Below, in pieces: positions 16,744-25,704 of a stretch of 64,000 nt of DNA. The stretch covers positions 1-64,000 of the forward strand of contig NZ_JAUUDS010000007.1 in NCBI RefSeq assembly GCF_030678875.1, written 5' to 3'. The notes beneath the pieces were generated by a model. That model did not search any database. It saw nothing but the letters and a program-made list of their open reading frames with translations, and was not told the DNA's origin. A program made the translations under genes and the position numbers. Source of the stretch: Sphingomonas aurea (GTDB lineage: Bacteria > Pseudomonadota > Alphaproteobacteria > Sphingomonadales > Sphingomonadaceae). Position 1 is the stretch's first letter. The number at the start of each line of letters is the position of its first letter.

Positions 16744-16842
16744 CCGTCATCCCCGCGAAGGCGGGGATCCAGACACGCTGATGCCGCGATCTCAGTCATG
16801 AACGTCAGCGTCTATGGAATCCCGCCTGCGCGGGAATGACGG
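16744..16842. repeat. REP-like inverted pair (family B) between the 51-aa ORF and aceA
   Basis: The left unit ccgtcatccccgcgaaggcg and the right unit cctgcgcgggaatgacgg are inverted with about 50 bases between them. The element sits in the 5' region of aceA, so it would be in the message if aceA is transcribed together with the 51-aa ORF. Confidence 0.88.
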
Positions 16843-16863
16843 AATGGGATAGTCTAGGAATAG

Positions 16864-17019
16864 TCACCCCAGTCGGCCCAGCCGATGGTAGAGGTTGGAG
16901 AACTTGACCGACCGGGGATCGTCGGCGATCTTGCGGACGTAATCCGCAACTGCTTCCTTCATCAGGCCGAAGTCTTCGGTGGAGAAGACGGCGCGGCTGC
17001 GCTGCGGCTCGGTGCTCAT
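16864..17019 (-). CDS. Conserved-looking 51-residue protein upstream of aceA
   Basis: The minus strand has GAGGAGATTATC directly before an ATG, then 51 codons ending in TGA. The peptide begins MSTEPQRSRAVFSTEDF and ends YHRLGRLG. It is charged, has no membrane segment, and is predicted mainly helical (GLMKEAVADYVRKIADD). The strong ribosome-binding site, coding-like codon use (GC-rich third positions) and position between the divergent regulator and aceA make it a likely gene. Function is unknown; a link to glyoxylate-shunt control is only suggested by place. Confidence 0.7.
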   Translation of the reverse strand: MSTEPQRSRAVFSTEDFGLMKEAVADYVRKIADDPRSVKFSNLYHRLGRLG

Positions 17020-17170
17020 GATAATCTCCTCTGTGCCCGTCGTGAATGTTGGGCCTGTTTACGCACAGCGAGCGCCGGCGCTCACCGAAAAGCGCAGCGA
17101 GCGCGGTGATCGGGTCGTGCTCCGCGCGGCTTTATCTTGTCACCCTGTAAATTCATTGACATGATCGGCC
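17020..17170. promoter_or_regulatory. Divergent regulatory region between the aceA cluster and its regulator
   Basis: 150 bases separate the start of the 51-aa ORF (minus) and the ScfR-type regulator (plus). They include an A/T-richer stretch, tttatcttgtcaccctgtaa, followed by ttcattgacatgatc close to the regulator start. A second, tgttgggcctgtttacgcac, lies nearer the minus-strand gene. Promoters for both directions and the regulator's operator are expected here, but I cannot define the operator from one sequence. Confidence 0.5.
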
Positions 17171-18559
17171 ATGTCCGATCGCAAGCTCATCGCCGGCCCG
17201 CCGATCCGCCGCCTGCGCCGCCGCCACGGCCTCAGCCAGGCGGCCATGGCCGAAATGCTCGGCATCTCGCCCAGCTATCTCAACCTGGTGGAGCGCAACC
17301 ATCGCCCCGTTTCCGCCTCGCTGCTGGTGGCGCTGGCCGAGCAGTTCGACTTCGATCCGCGAACCCTTGCCGCCGCGGAGCCGGGCGGCGGTGCCGACGC
17401 GATTCGCCGCCGCCTCGCCGATCCGCTGTTCGCCGATCTGGAAGTCGACCGCGCCGAGGTCGACGAGTGGCTCGCGGCCGCGCCCGGCGGGGCGGAGGCG
17501 TTCGCCCGCGCCTTCGACCGCAGCGGGGGCGGGGGCGGGGGCATGATCGCCGATATCGCCGATCCCATCGTCGAGGTGCGTCGCGCGATCGATCGCTGGC
17601 GCGGCCATTTCGCCGACCTCGATGCCGCCGCCGAGACCCTGGCCGACGAACTGCGGCTGACCGGCACCGACCTTTACGCCGCGATCGGCCAAAGGTTGAC
17701 GGTCAAGCATCACCTGACGCTGCGCATCCTGCCGATCGACGTACTGCCGGACACGCTCCGCCGCCTCGATCTCCATGCCCGGCAGCTGCAACTCAGCGAG
17801 ACGCTGAAACATGAGGACCGCCTGTTCGCCGTCGCATTCCAGCTCGCGCAACTTGAAGCGCGCGGCGAGATCGAGGCCGTGGCCCGCGGCGCCGGCTTTA
17901 CCGACCGGGTCGCCGAGCGCCTGTTCCGCCGCCACCTGACCGGCTATTTCGCCGCCGCGCTCCTCATGCCCTATGCCCGCTTCCTGCGCGCGTGCGAGGC
18001 GAGCGGTTATGACCTCGACCTGCTTCAGCGCAGATTCGGCGTGGGGTTCGAGGCACTTGCCTTCCGCCTGACCACGCTGGGCCGTGTCGGTGCCCGCGGC
18101 CTTCCCTTCTTCATGGTTCGCATCGACCGTGCCGGGCAGCTTTCCAAGCGCCACGCCGGCGCCAGCGACGCTCCCCTGATCGCCGCATCGTACCGCTGCC
18201 CGCTGTGGCGCCTCCACCATGCGTTCGAGCGACCGGGCGACACGGCGGTCCAGCTCGTCGAGCTGGAGGACGGCGAACGCTGGCTCACCCTTTCCCGCAG
18301 CATTCGCCCGCAGGGCTGGCGCGCCGAGGACGTGCCGGCGGATTTCGCCGTCGGCCTGGGCGTGAAGGCCAGCCATATCGGTGCCTTGGCTGCCGCCCGC
18401 GGCATCGATCCGGGCGGCCCCGCCACCCCGATCGGGCTCGGCTGCCGCGCCTGCCTGCGCCCCGATTGCCGGCAGCGCTCCCACCCGCCGACCGGCCGCG
18501 CGCTACTGGTCAACGAGCGCGAGCGGCGTGGCACGGCATTGGAATTCGCCGGCGATTGA
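17171..18559 (+). CDS. ScfR/RamB-type short-chain fatty-acyl responsive transcriptional regulator
   Basis: 462 residues. An N-terminal XRE helix-turn-helix spans residues 8-66 (IRRLRRRHGLSQAAMAEMLG, then SPSYLNLVERNHRPVS). A middle IrrE-like region follows, and the C-terminal domain carries a cysteine cluster (GLGCRACLRPDCRQR) as in the ScfR (formerly DUF2083) family. The HExxH zinc motif of IrrE peptidases is absent: FAVAFQLAQLEARGE stands at that place, so proteolysis is unlikely. Members of this family such as RamB control isocitrate lyase and acetate or propionate metabolism. The gene is divergent from aceA with a 150-base gap, so I infer that it regulates the glyoxylate shunt. Confidence 0.85.
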   Translation: MSDRKLIAGPPIRRLRRRHGLSQAAMAEMLGISPSYLNLVERNHRPVSASLLVALAEQFDFDPRTLAAAEPGGGADAIRRRLADPLFADLEVDRAEVDEWLAAAPGGAEAFARAFDRSGGGGGGMIADIADPIVEVRRAIDRWRGHFADLDAAAETLADELRLTGTDLYAAIGQRLTVKHHLTLRILPIDVLPDTLRRLDLHARQLQLSETLKHEDRLFAVAFQLAQLEARGEIEAVARGAGFTDRVAERLFRRHLTGYFAAALLMPYARFLRACEASGYDLDLLQRRFGVGFEALAFRLTTLGRVGARGLPFFMVRIDRAGQLSKRHAGASDAPLIAASYRCPLWRLHHAFERPGDTAVQLVELEDGERWLTLSRSIRPQGWRAEDVPADFAVGLGVKASHIGALAAARGIDPGGPATPIGLGCRACLRPDCRQRSHPPTGRALLVNERERRGTALEFAGD

Positions 18560-18698
18560 ACGTCCGGTGAGAACTCGCGTAAGGGCGGGCTCTCGGCATT
18601 TGTGGGGACAGCGGCCCAACATCAATTCCGCGCCATTTACGCTCTCCTAACGATCCCCGGTGCAGAACCCGCGGCACGATGGGTTGGAGACGCGGGTC

Positions 18699-19184
18699 AT
18701 GGCGCTGACTGCACAGCTATTTCGCGCGGACGACGAACGCGCATCGGACCGGCAATCGGTCAATCTGGACGGCACGCTCCGTCAGCAGGACGATCATCGT
18801 CCGCTCGACGTGATGATCGAGGATCTGTCGACGACCGGATTCCGGATGTCGTGCAGTGAGCCGCTCACGCTCGATTCGACCGTCACGATCGGCATTGCCG
18901 GCCTGGGCCGCCACACCGCGCGCGTCGTCCGCTCGGCCGCGCCCTATTATGGCTGCCGGTTCGTCGTTCCGGTCGATATTTCCGGCGCCGACGCGATCCC
19001 ATCCTCCGGCAACATCGTCGCCGCCGATTTCGGCCGCGGATCGCCTGCCGCGTTCTTCACGCAGGAAGACGTGCCGCTCGACGCCGTCGAGCTGCGCATC
19101 CGCCAGTTCCGCGGGCCGATCATCGTTGCGGGGCTGCTGGTGCCGTGGGTGATCGCCGGTGCGGCCTGCGCCGCTCTGCTATGA
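18699..19184 (+). CDS. PilZ domain protein with C-terminal membrane anchor
   Basis: 161 residues from ATG (MALTAQLFRADD) behind TTGGAGACGC; an upstream in-frame GTG is possible. The c-di-GMP-binding signature is intact: RASDR (RxxxR) near residue 12, and DLSTTGFRM ([DN]xSxxG) about 28 residues later. The PilZ barrel continues through SEPLTLDSTVTIGI and YYGCRFVVPVD. The last 25 residues (IIVAGLLVPWVIAGAACAAL) are a transmembrane helix. A stand-alone membrane-tethered PilZ protein would report c-di-GMP at the inner membrane. No cyclase or phosphodiesterase is nearby. Confidence 0.88.
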   Translation: MALTAQLFRADDERASDRQSVNLDGTLRQQDDHRPLDVMIEDLSTTGFRMSCSEPLTLDSTVTIGIAGLGRHTARVVRSAAPYYGCRFVVPVDISGADAIPSSGNIVAADFGRGSPAAFFTQEDVPLDAVELRIRQFRGPIIVAGLLVPWVIAGAACAALL

Positions 19185-19201
19185 CGCGATCGGCGGCCCG
19201 G

Positions 19202-19840
19202 TCAGTAGAGCCAGCTGTCCCACTGCGCCGCCACGCGCCAGCCGCCGCCGGCCCGTTCCAGCGCGTAGGTCGTGCCCCAGTGATCGACGGTCACGGTGAC
19301 GAAGCCGATGCGCGCGTCATGGACCAGCCGCGACAGCACGATCGTCCGCCCGCAGCCACCCGCCACCCGGTTCATCAGCCACCAGCGCACCTTCATCGTC
19401 GCGGGCGCCAGACTGCCGTCGAGGGTGAAGCCGGTCGACTGGCCGTCCTGCGACAGCGCCCTTGCCGCCGCCTCCAGCCTGGCCTGCTCCTCGCGCGGCA
19501 GCGCGTCGGCGGCATCGTCGGGCTCGCGAATGCGCAGCGTCTGGCGGTCGGTCGCATCGTCGAACAGCTGGCGGCCACCGACCTTGGGTTCGGCGCGCAG
19601 CGGCTCGGGCGTGCGCCACGGATGCTCGTCGGGCTCGCTGTTGACGCGCATCGTCCGATAGATCGCCAGCGGCTCGCCGCGCGGGCGGGAATCGACGCAC
19701 AGGGCGGGGGCGCCTGATGAGCGGCCGCTCTCCAGCAGTGCCAGCGTCGCCCGCACGATCGCCGCGTCGTCGCCGACCGGCGGCGTCGCGCACCCGGCCA
19801 GCAGTACCGGCAGCACACACATCATGTGCGCCGAGCGCAC
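19202..19840 (-). CDS. Putative lipoprotein of unknown function
   Basis: About 212 residues from a GTG that gives a basic n-region (RSAHMMCVLPVLLAGC); two ATGs lie five and six codons later. The lipobox LLAGC is clear, and the residue after Cys is Ala, which favours outer-membrane sorting. The mature part has AIVRATLALLESGR, YRTMRVNSEPDEHPW, LSQDGQSTGFTLDG, and a final repeat-like region of small beta-strands (FVTVTVDHWGTTYALER, then GGWRVAAQWDSWLY). I recognise no named domain. The start region faces the start of a PEP-CTERM gene 64 bases away. Confidence 0.7.
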   Translation of the reverse strand: MRSAHMMCVLPVLLAGCATPPVGDDAAIVRATLALLESGRSSGAPALCVDSRPRGEPLAIYRTMRVNSEPDEHPWRTPEPLRAEPKVGGRQLFDDATDRQTLRIREPDDAADALPREEQARLEAAARALSQDGQSTGFTLDGSLAPATMKVRWWLMNRVAGGCGRTIVLSRLVHDARIGFVTVTVDHWGTTYALERAGGGWRVAAQWDSWLY

Positions 19841-19904
19841 CTTATCGATCTGCCGTCGCGCTCCCGTTCGGGATCGTCTATGGGCAGCACGCAGGATACG
19901 GATC

Positions 19905-20771
19905 ATGAAGTCACCCCCACCCTGGACCCTAGCAACGCAGGAGCGTCGGTTCCAGTTCGTCGTCGTCGGCGGGCTGGTCGCGCTGGTCGCGATCGTGGCG
20001 CTGGCGCCGCATACCGAGCGCGCGTTGTTCGAGAACGGGCGCCTGCCGCTCGCCTTCGCCGCGGTCGTGCCCGAGGCGCCGCCCGCCGTCGGTGTGCTTC
20101 GCCGCTTCGGCTATATGGCGCCGCAGCCGTTCGCCCGCGCGTTCCGCACCGATCGCCGGTCGCCCAATGCCGTGACCGAGCAGCCGGAGACCAGCCCCGC
20201 CGTCGCACCCGACGCGCAGCCCTTCTTCGCCTCACCGGACGAGGCGCGTCCGCCGGTGCTGGTCGCCGATGCCGGCGCGCTGGCGCCGGTCGGCGTGTTC
20301 CCCGGCGGTGCGCTGCAGTTTGCGTCCTTCTCGCCGGGTGCGTCGGGCCTGAATAGCGGCGGTACGGCGGGAACGCCGGTTGCGGAGACGCCGGTCACAA
20401 CCACGCCGGAGCCCGGCGCGACGCCGACGCCGGAAGCAACTCCGACTCCGACACCCAGCGCGACGCCGACCCCGACTCCGAGCGCCACACCGGCTCCCGA
20501 GGCGATGCCGACCCCCGGCACCACGCCAGAGCCGCAGCCGACCGCGACGCCGGCGCCCGAACCGACCGCCACGCCGGAGCCGCTGCCCACGGCCACGCCG
20601 ATCCCGGAGCCGACGCCTGTGCTCCCGCCGATCGTCACCCCGACGCCGGATGAGCCGGTCACCGCGGTGCCGGAGCCTGCGACCTGGATGATGCTGCTGA
20701 CCGGCATGGGCATCGTCGCCGCCGCGGTCCGCCGCAGCCGGCGTCGTCAGGGGCGCGTGGCCGAGGCCTGA
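19905..20771 (+). CDS. PEP-CTERM sorting-domain protein with Pro/Thr repeat region
   Basis: 288 residues. An N-terminal hydrophobic helix (VVVGGLVALVAIVALAP) follows MKSPPPWTLATQERRFQ. After an Ala/Pro-rich stretch comes a low-complexity PT region of about 80 residues built from (A/P)TPTP, PEP and SATP units. The C-terminus is VPEPATWMMLLTGMGIVAAA followed by RRSRRRQGR: the PEP motif, a transmembrane helix and an Arg cluster. These are the signals for exosortase-dependent sorting in exopolysaccharide-forming Gram-negatives. The PT region probably is an extended or glycosylated stalk. No exosortase is in the window. The DNA repeats in the PT region are coding and do not form an array. Confidence 0.85.
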   Translation: MKSPPPWTLATQERRFQFVVVGGLVALVAIVALAPHTERALFENGRLPLAFAAVVPEAPPAVGVLRRFGYMAPQPFARAFRTDRRSPNAVTEQPETSPAVAPDAQPFFASPDEARPPVLVADAGALAPVGVFPGGALQFASFSPGASGLNSGGTAGTPVAETPVTTTPEPGATPTPEATPTPTPSATPTPTPSATPAPEAMPTPGTTPEPQPTATPAPEPTATPEPLPTATPIPEPTPVLPPIVTPTPDEPVTAVPEPATWMMLLTGMGIVAAAVRRSRRRQGRVAEA

Positions 20772-20775
20772 AGGC

Positions 20776-21429
20776 TCAGCGGCTTAGCGTCGGGAAACCG
20801 GCGCGGAACGCCGCCAGCTTGGGCTTGTCCCACGCGACGATATACGGGTGCGTCGGGTGCTTGGCGAAGAAGTCCTGGTGATAGGCTTCGGCCGGGTAGA
20901 AGCGCCCCTGCTCGACATGGGTGGCGATCGGCCGCGGAAATGCCTTGGCCGCGGTCAGCTGTGCGATATAGGCGCGCGCCACCGCCGCCTGCTGCGGCGT
21001 CTGCGGGAAGATCGCCGAGCGATAGCTCGGGCCTGAATCGGGGCCCTGCCGATCGACCTGGGTGGGGTCATGCGCGACCGAGAAATAGACGCGCAGCAGC
21101 GTCGCATAGCTCACCTGACGCGGGTCGTAGCGGATCTGCACCGCCTCGGCATGGCCGGTCGTCTCGGTCGAGACCTGGTCATAGGTCGCGGTGCCGGCGC
21201 GGCCGCCGGCATAGCCGGACGTCACCGCGCGCACGCCCTTGACGTGCGAGAACACCGCATCCATGCCCCAGAAGCAGCCACCGGCCAGCACCGCGGTCTG
21301 CAGGCCCGGAGCAGCGGGCACGTCGGTGCGCGCGGCCGGGATCGGCACCGCGCGCTCGGCATCCGCTCGGCCGATCAGCACCGCAGAGGCCAGCGACGCC
21401 GTCGCGACCAATGGCCAAAGCAGCTTCAC
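20776..21429 (-). CDS. msrA: Peptide-methionine (S)-S-oxide reductase, exported
   Basis: About 217 residues from a GTG placed one base after the stop of the preceding small gene (TGAGGTG). The leader KLLWPLVATASLASAVLIGR is a signal peptide. The catalytic GCFWGMDAVF holds C52. Family blocks GVRAVTSGYAGG, YDQVSTETTGHAEAVQIRYD, FSVAHDPTQVDRQGPDSGPS and YHQDFF follow. The enzyme reduces the S-form of methionine sulfoxide in proteins; the signal peptide places it in the periplasm. It lies convergent to the PEP-CTERM gene with four bases between stops. Confidence 0.95.
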   Translation of the reverse strand: MKLLWPLVATASLASAVLIGRADAERAVPIPAARTDVPAAPGLQTAVLAGGCFWGMDAVFSHVKGVRAVTSGYAGGRAGTATYDQVSTETTGHAEAVQIRYDPRQVSYATLLRVYFSVAHDPTQVDRQGPDSGPSYRSAIFPQTPQQAAVARAYIAQLTAAKAFPRPIATHVEQGRFYPAEAYHQDFFAKHPTHPYIVAWDKPKLAAFRAGFPTLSR

Positions 21430-21430
21430 C

Positions 21431-21574
21431 TCAGCGGACCTCGTGCGTCGGCACGAAGCGGCTGACCAGCTCGCGCGTCGCATCGGCCGGCTGGAGCGCC
21501 ACGAGCCCGATTGCGCCGAGCACGAAGCCACCGGCGAACTGCCACACGACACTGGACTTGATGATGTTGAGCAT
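21431..21574 (-). CDS. 47-residue membrane protein coupled to msrA
   Basis: The minus strand has AGGATC before ATG, then 47 codons beginning MLNIIKSSVVWQFAGGFVLG. One transmembrane helix (WQFAGGFVLGAIGLVALQPA) is followed by a soluble tail ending VSRFVPTHEVR. The stop is one base from the msrA start, so the two are likely translationally coupled. The function is not known. Its small size explains why it may be missed by gene callers. Confidence 0.65.
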   Translation of the reverse strand: MLNIIKSSVVWQFAGGFVLGAIGLVALQPADATRELVSRFVPTHEVR

Positions 21575-21735
21575 GATCCTGAAACCTGTTGAACCGCCGT
21601 GGGACGACGGAGAGACGTTGCCCGCCATGTCGTGGATGCACCACGTCACGACAAGATGACTGTCCTGAAACATAGCGTTGCCGAATGAACGATCGCTTGG
21701 CGACGCGTTCATCGGAGGTTGTCGCTGGCAAGCAT

Positions 21736-21820
21736 CGTCACCCCATCGCAGGCTGGGGTCTTCCGATCGGCCGGCGTGCCGCTCGCCACGCGGAAGGCCC
21801 CAGCCTACGCTGGGGCGACG
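21736..21820. repeat. Extragenic palindrome between aspC and the msrA operon
   Basis: cgtcaccccatcgcaggctg and cagcctacgctggggcgacg are inverted around about 45 bases. The unit is a variant of the gtCRcCcC...GGGG family found elsewhere in the window. Nothing else is seen in the 263 bases between aspC and the 47-aa ORF. Confidence 0.8.
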
Positions 21821-21837
21821 CCGGAAATCGAACAGCC

Positions 21838-23067
<1,230 letters not shown>

Positions 23068-23074
23068 CTATAGC

Positions 23075-24832
23075 CTATTTCGCTCCTGCAACAAGCGCCG
23101 GGATCAGCCCGCGCACGGCATTGCCGAGCGAAAATCCCCCCGCCAGATCGTCGCGGGTGACGACGCCCTCGACCGCCCGTCCCTCGGCGATCAGCGCGGC
23201 GCGCAGCACGCCCGGCAGCATCGGATCGCTCGCCGCCGGGGTCACCAATGTCCCGTCACGCTCGACGAACAGCGAGGTGAAGCTACCCTCGGTCAGCCGC
23301 CCCTCATGCTCGAACACCACCTCGTCGGTGCCCGCCGCGCGTCGCGCCGCGTCATAGAAGCCGCGAGCGGACGTCTTGTGCCGCAGCCGCACGTCGTCGG
23401 GGCGAACCGGCAGCGGCACGATCGCGACGGTCAGCGGTGTCTGCGCGGGAGCGGGCAGCGGCCCCGTTTCGATCGCGACGATGCCCGATGGCGCCAGGAC
23501 CAGCCGCACCCGCCGGCCCTCGCGCAGGCGAAAGGTCGCGGCCTGCAACTCGTTGCGCGCGGCGTGCCGGTCGAACGCGAAGCCCAGCGCGTCCGCGCTC
23601 GCCTTCATCCGCGCGAGGTGCAGGTCGAGGCGCAATATGCCCTCTTCCGGGTCGAAAACCATCGTCTCGATCAGGTCGAACCGCGCGACGCCGTCGCCGA
23701 CGAACGCGCCCTTGGCCAGGCACTCGTCCCACTCGGCGGCGGGGTCCGAGTCGGCGACGATCCCCGATCCCAGCGCCAGCATGGCGGCGGACGCCCCGGC
23801 GTCCAGCACCAGCGTGCGGATCGCGACGTTGAACGCCGCATCGCCGCCTGCGTCGATCCGCCCGATCGCGCCGGTATAGGCGCCGCGCGGTGCCTGCTCC
23901 AGATCGGCGATCGCCTGCATCGCGCGGACCTTTGGCGCGCCGGTGATCGATCCGCACGGGAAGGCTGCCGCCAGCACGTCGACCGCGTCGTGGCCCGGCG
24001 CCAGCGTCGCGGTGACGGTCGAGGTCATCTGGTGGACGGTCGGATAGGTCTCGACCGCGAACAGGTCGGGCACCGCGACGCTGCCCGGCACCGCGACGCG
24101 CGACAGGTCGTTGCGCATCAGGTCGACGATCATCAGGTTCTCGGCGCGCTGCTTGGCATCGGCGGCCAGCGTCGCAGCCTGCGCTGCGTCGTCCGCAGCA
24201 GTATCGGCACGCCGCGCGGTGCCCTTCATCGGCCGGCAGGTCAGCCGGTCGCCGTCGAGGCGGAAGAACAATTCGGGTGAGAAGCTGAGCAGCGTCTGCC
24301 GTCCGGTCGACGCCACCGCGCCATACCCCGCGCCCGCCGTCCCGCGCAGCTGCGCGTAGAGCGACAGCGGATCGCCCTGGAACGGCACGGCGGCCGGCAC
24401 GCTGAGGTTCGCCTGGTACAGGTCGCCCGCCGCGATCAGCGCCAGCAGTGCACGGATGCGGTCCTGATGCATCGCCATGTCGACGAGCGGCGCCGGCGCG
24501 CCGATCCACGCGCCGGCCGGATCGGGCAGCCACGTCGCCGCTTCGACCGGTGTCCACCCGTCGAACAGCCCGAACCAGAGGAGCGGGGTCGCGGACGGGG
24601 CAGGGGCGGGCAGCGCCGGCTCGAACGCCGCGCCCACCTCGTAGGACAGGAACCCCGCCGCGTGCAGCCCCCGCGCGGTGCCGGCCCGCAGCCGGTCGAG
24701 TGCCGCGGCTACCGCCTCGATCCGATCCGCCTCGACGATGTCGACCGGCGCCCGGTATAGCCGTGCCTCTCCTCCAGTGCGGGCATCGTCGAGCAGGACG
24801 AACGGCCCTGCGCTGTCGCCGTCATCGTGCAT
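23075..24832 (-). CDS. pabB-pabC: Fused aminodeoxychorismate synthase component I / aminodeoxychorismate lyase
   Basis: About 585 residues; the start is taken one base after the stop of the upstream SDR gene, and an alternative ATG seven codons earlier overlaps that gene. Residues 1-350 or so form the chorismate-binding domain: GFLSYEVGAAFEP, LIAAGDLYQANLS, CRPMKGTARR with the lysine typical of PabB, AENLMIVDLMRNDLSRVA, and FPCGSITGAPKVRAMQ. Residues 370-585 form a class IV PLP lyase domain with LIETMVFDPEEGI, LRHKTSARGFYDAARR (the PLP lysine is in HKTS) and EGRLTEGSFTSLFVE. The fusion makes 4-aminobenzoate for folate when paired with a glutaminase, which is not here. Confidence 0.92.
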   Translation of the reverse strand: MHDDGDSAGPFVLLDDARTGGEARLYRAPVDIVEADRIEAVAAALDRLRAGTARGLHAAGFLSYEVGAAFEPALPAPAPSATPLLWFGLFDGWTPVEAATWLPDPAGAWIGAPAPLVDMAMHQDRIRALLALIAAGDLYQANLSVPAAVPFQGDPLSLYAQLRGTAGAGYGAVASTGRQTLLSFSPELFFRLDGDRLTCRPMKGTARRADTAADDAAQAATLAADAKQRAENLMIVDLMRNDLSRVAVPGSVAVPDLFAVETYPTVHQMTSTVTATLAPGHDAVDVLAAAFPCGSITGAPKVRAMQAIADLEQAPRGAYTGAIGRIDAGGDAAFNVAIRTLVLDAGASAAMLALGSGIVADSDPAAEWDECLAKGAFVGDGVARFDLIETMVFDPEEGILRLDLHLARMKASADALGFAFDRHAARNELQAATFRLREGRRVRLVLAPSGIVAIETGPLPAPAQTPLTVAIVPLPVRPDDVRLRHKTSARGFYDAARRAAGTDEVVFEHEGRLTEGSFTSLFVERDGTLVTPAASDPMLPGVLRAALIAEGRAVEGVVTRDDLAGGFSLGNAVRGLIPALVAGAK

Positions 24833-24833
24833 G

Positions 24834-25595
24834 TCAGAGCGAGTAGCCGCCATCGCCGACCAGCACGCTGCCGGTCATCGACGCGGCGGCATCGGAGAGC
24901 AGGAAGGCGATCTGTCCCGCCACCTCCTCTGCGGTCGCGAATCGGCCGAGCGGGGTGGACGCCGCCGCCATCTCGGCCAGCGCGGCATCGCGCCCCAGCT
25001 TGCGTGCGCGCGCCGCGAAAAAGGGTGCGCTGTCCCAGATCGGTGTCGCCACCCCGCCGGGGGCGACCGCATTGACCCGCAGGCCGCGCGCGGCGCCTTC
25101 CTTCGCGGCGACGCGGACCAGCTGCATCAGCCCGGCCTTGGATGCCGCATAGGCACCGGTTCCCGCCTCGGCCTTCAGCGCAGTGGCCGACGCGACCGCG
25201 ACGATCGCCCCGGCTCCGGTCATCGCGCGTAGCGCCGCGCGCAGGGTCAGGAACGCGCCGTCCAGATTGACCGACAGCACCCGCCGCCACTCCGCCAGCG
25301 ACAGGTCGGCGATCATGCCGCCGCCGGCGACGCCGGCGTTGACGACCGCGCCGGTCAGTCCGCCCAGATAGGGGCTGGCGGCGTCCCAGAACGCCTCGTC
25401 CGCAACATCGCCGGGCAGCAGGTCGATGCTGCACGGCATGTCGATCCGCGCCAGCGCGTCGGCGTCGCGATCGACCAGCACCAGCCGCGCCGCGCCCTCG
25501 GTCGCCAGCCGCATCGCGGTGGCCAGGCCGATACCGGACGCGGCACCGGTGACGAGAATGACGCGATCAGGGCTGGCGCGATCGGGCGGAACCAT
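24834..25595 (-). CDS. Short-chain dehydrogenase/reductase
   Basis: 253 residues of a classical SDR. The NAD(P) site is TGAASGIG (16-23) and NAG at 86-88; the catalytic triad is S136, Y149, K153 in VASATALKAEAGTGAYAASK. V-D-R after the second beta strand suggests NAD preference, because the acidic residue binds the ribose. The C-terminal FLLSDAAASMTGSVLVGDGG is the usual SDR end. The substrate is not predictable. It shares a transcript with the pabBC fusion (one base gap) without a known metabolic reason. Confidence 0.9.
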   Translation of the reverse strand: MVPPDRASPDRVILVTGAASGIGLATAMRLATEGAARLVLVDRDADALARIDMPCSIDLLPGDVADEAFWDAASPYLGGLTGAVVNAGVAGGGMIADLSLAEWRRVLSVNLDGAFLTLRAALRAMTGAGAIVAVASATALKAEAGTGAYAASKAGLMQLVRVAAKEGAARGLRVNAVAPGGVATPIWDSAPFFAARARKLGRDAALAEMAAASTPLGRFATAEEVAGQIAFLLSDAAASMTGSVLVGDGGYSL

Positions 25596-25704
25596 GCCGC
25601 CGGATTACGCTGCCCGTCGCGGCTTGTCTCCCCGACCCCGATCGATTTTTTTGGCAGGCGTGTGCGCCCGCCGGCTCGCTCCGTCGCCGAGTCGCGGGCG
25701 CCGA

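Noticed and set aside
20380..20691. Short tandem DNA repeats that might suggest a repeat array
   Set aside because: They encode the Pro/Thr stalk of the PEP-CTERM protein in frame; units are irregular, and no spacers or cas genes exist.
25640..25665. Run of seven T's next to a GC-rich inverted stretch as terminator
   Set aside because: On the minus strand, where both neighbouring genes lie, the T-run reads as A's and precedes the hairpin; no plus-strand gene needs it.
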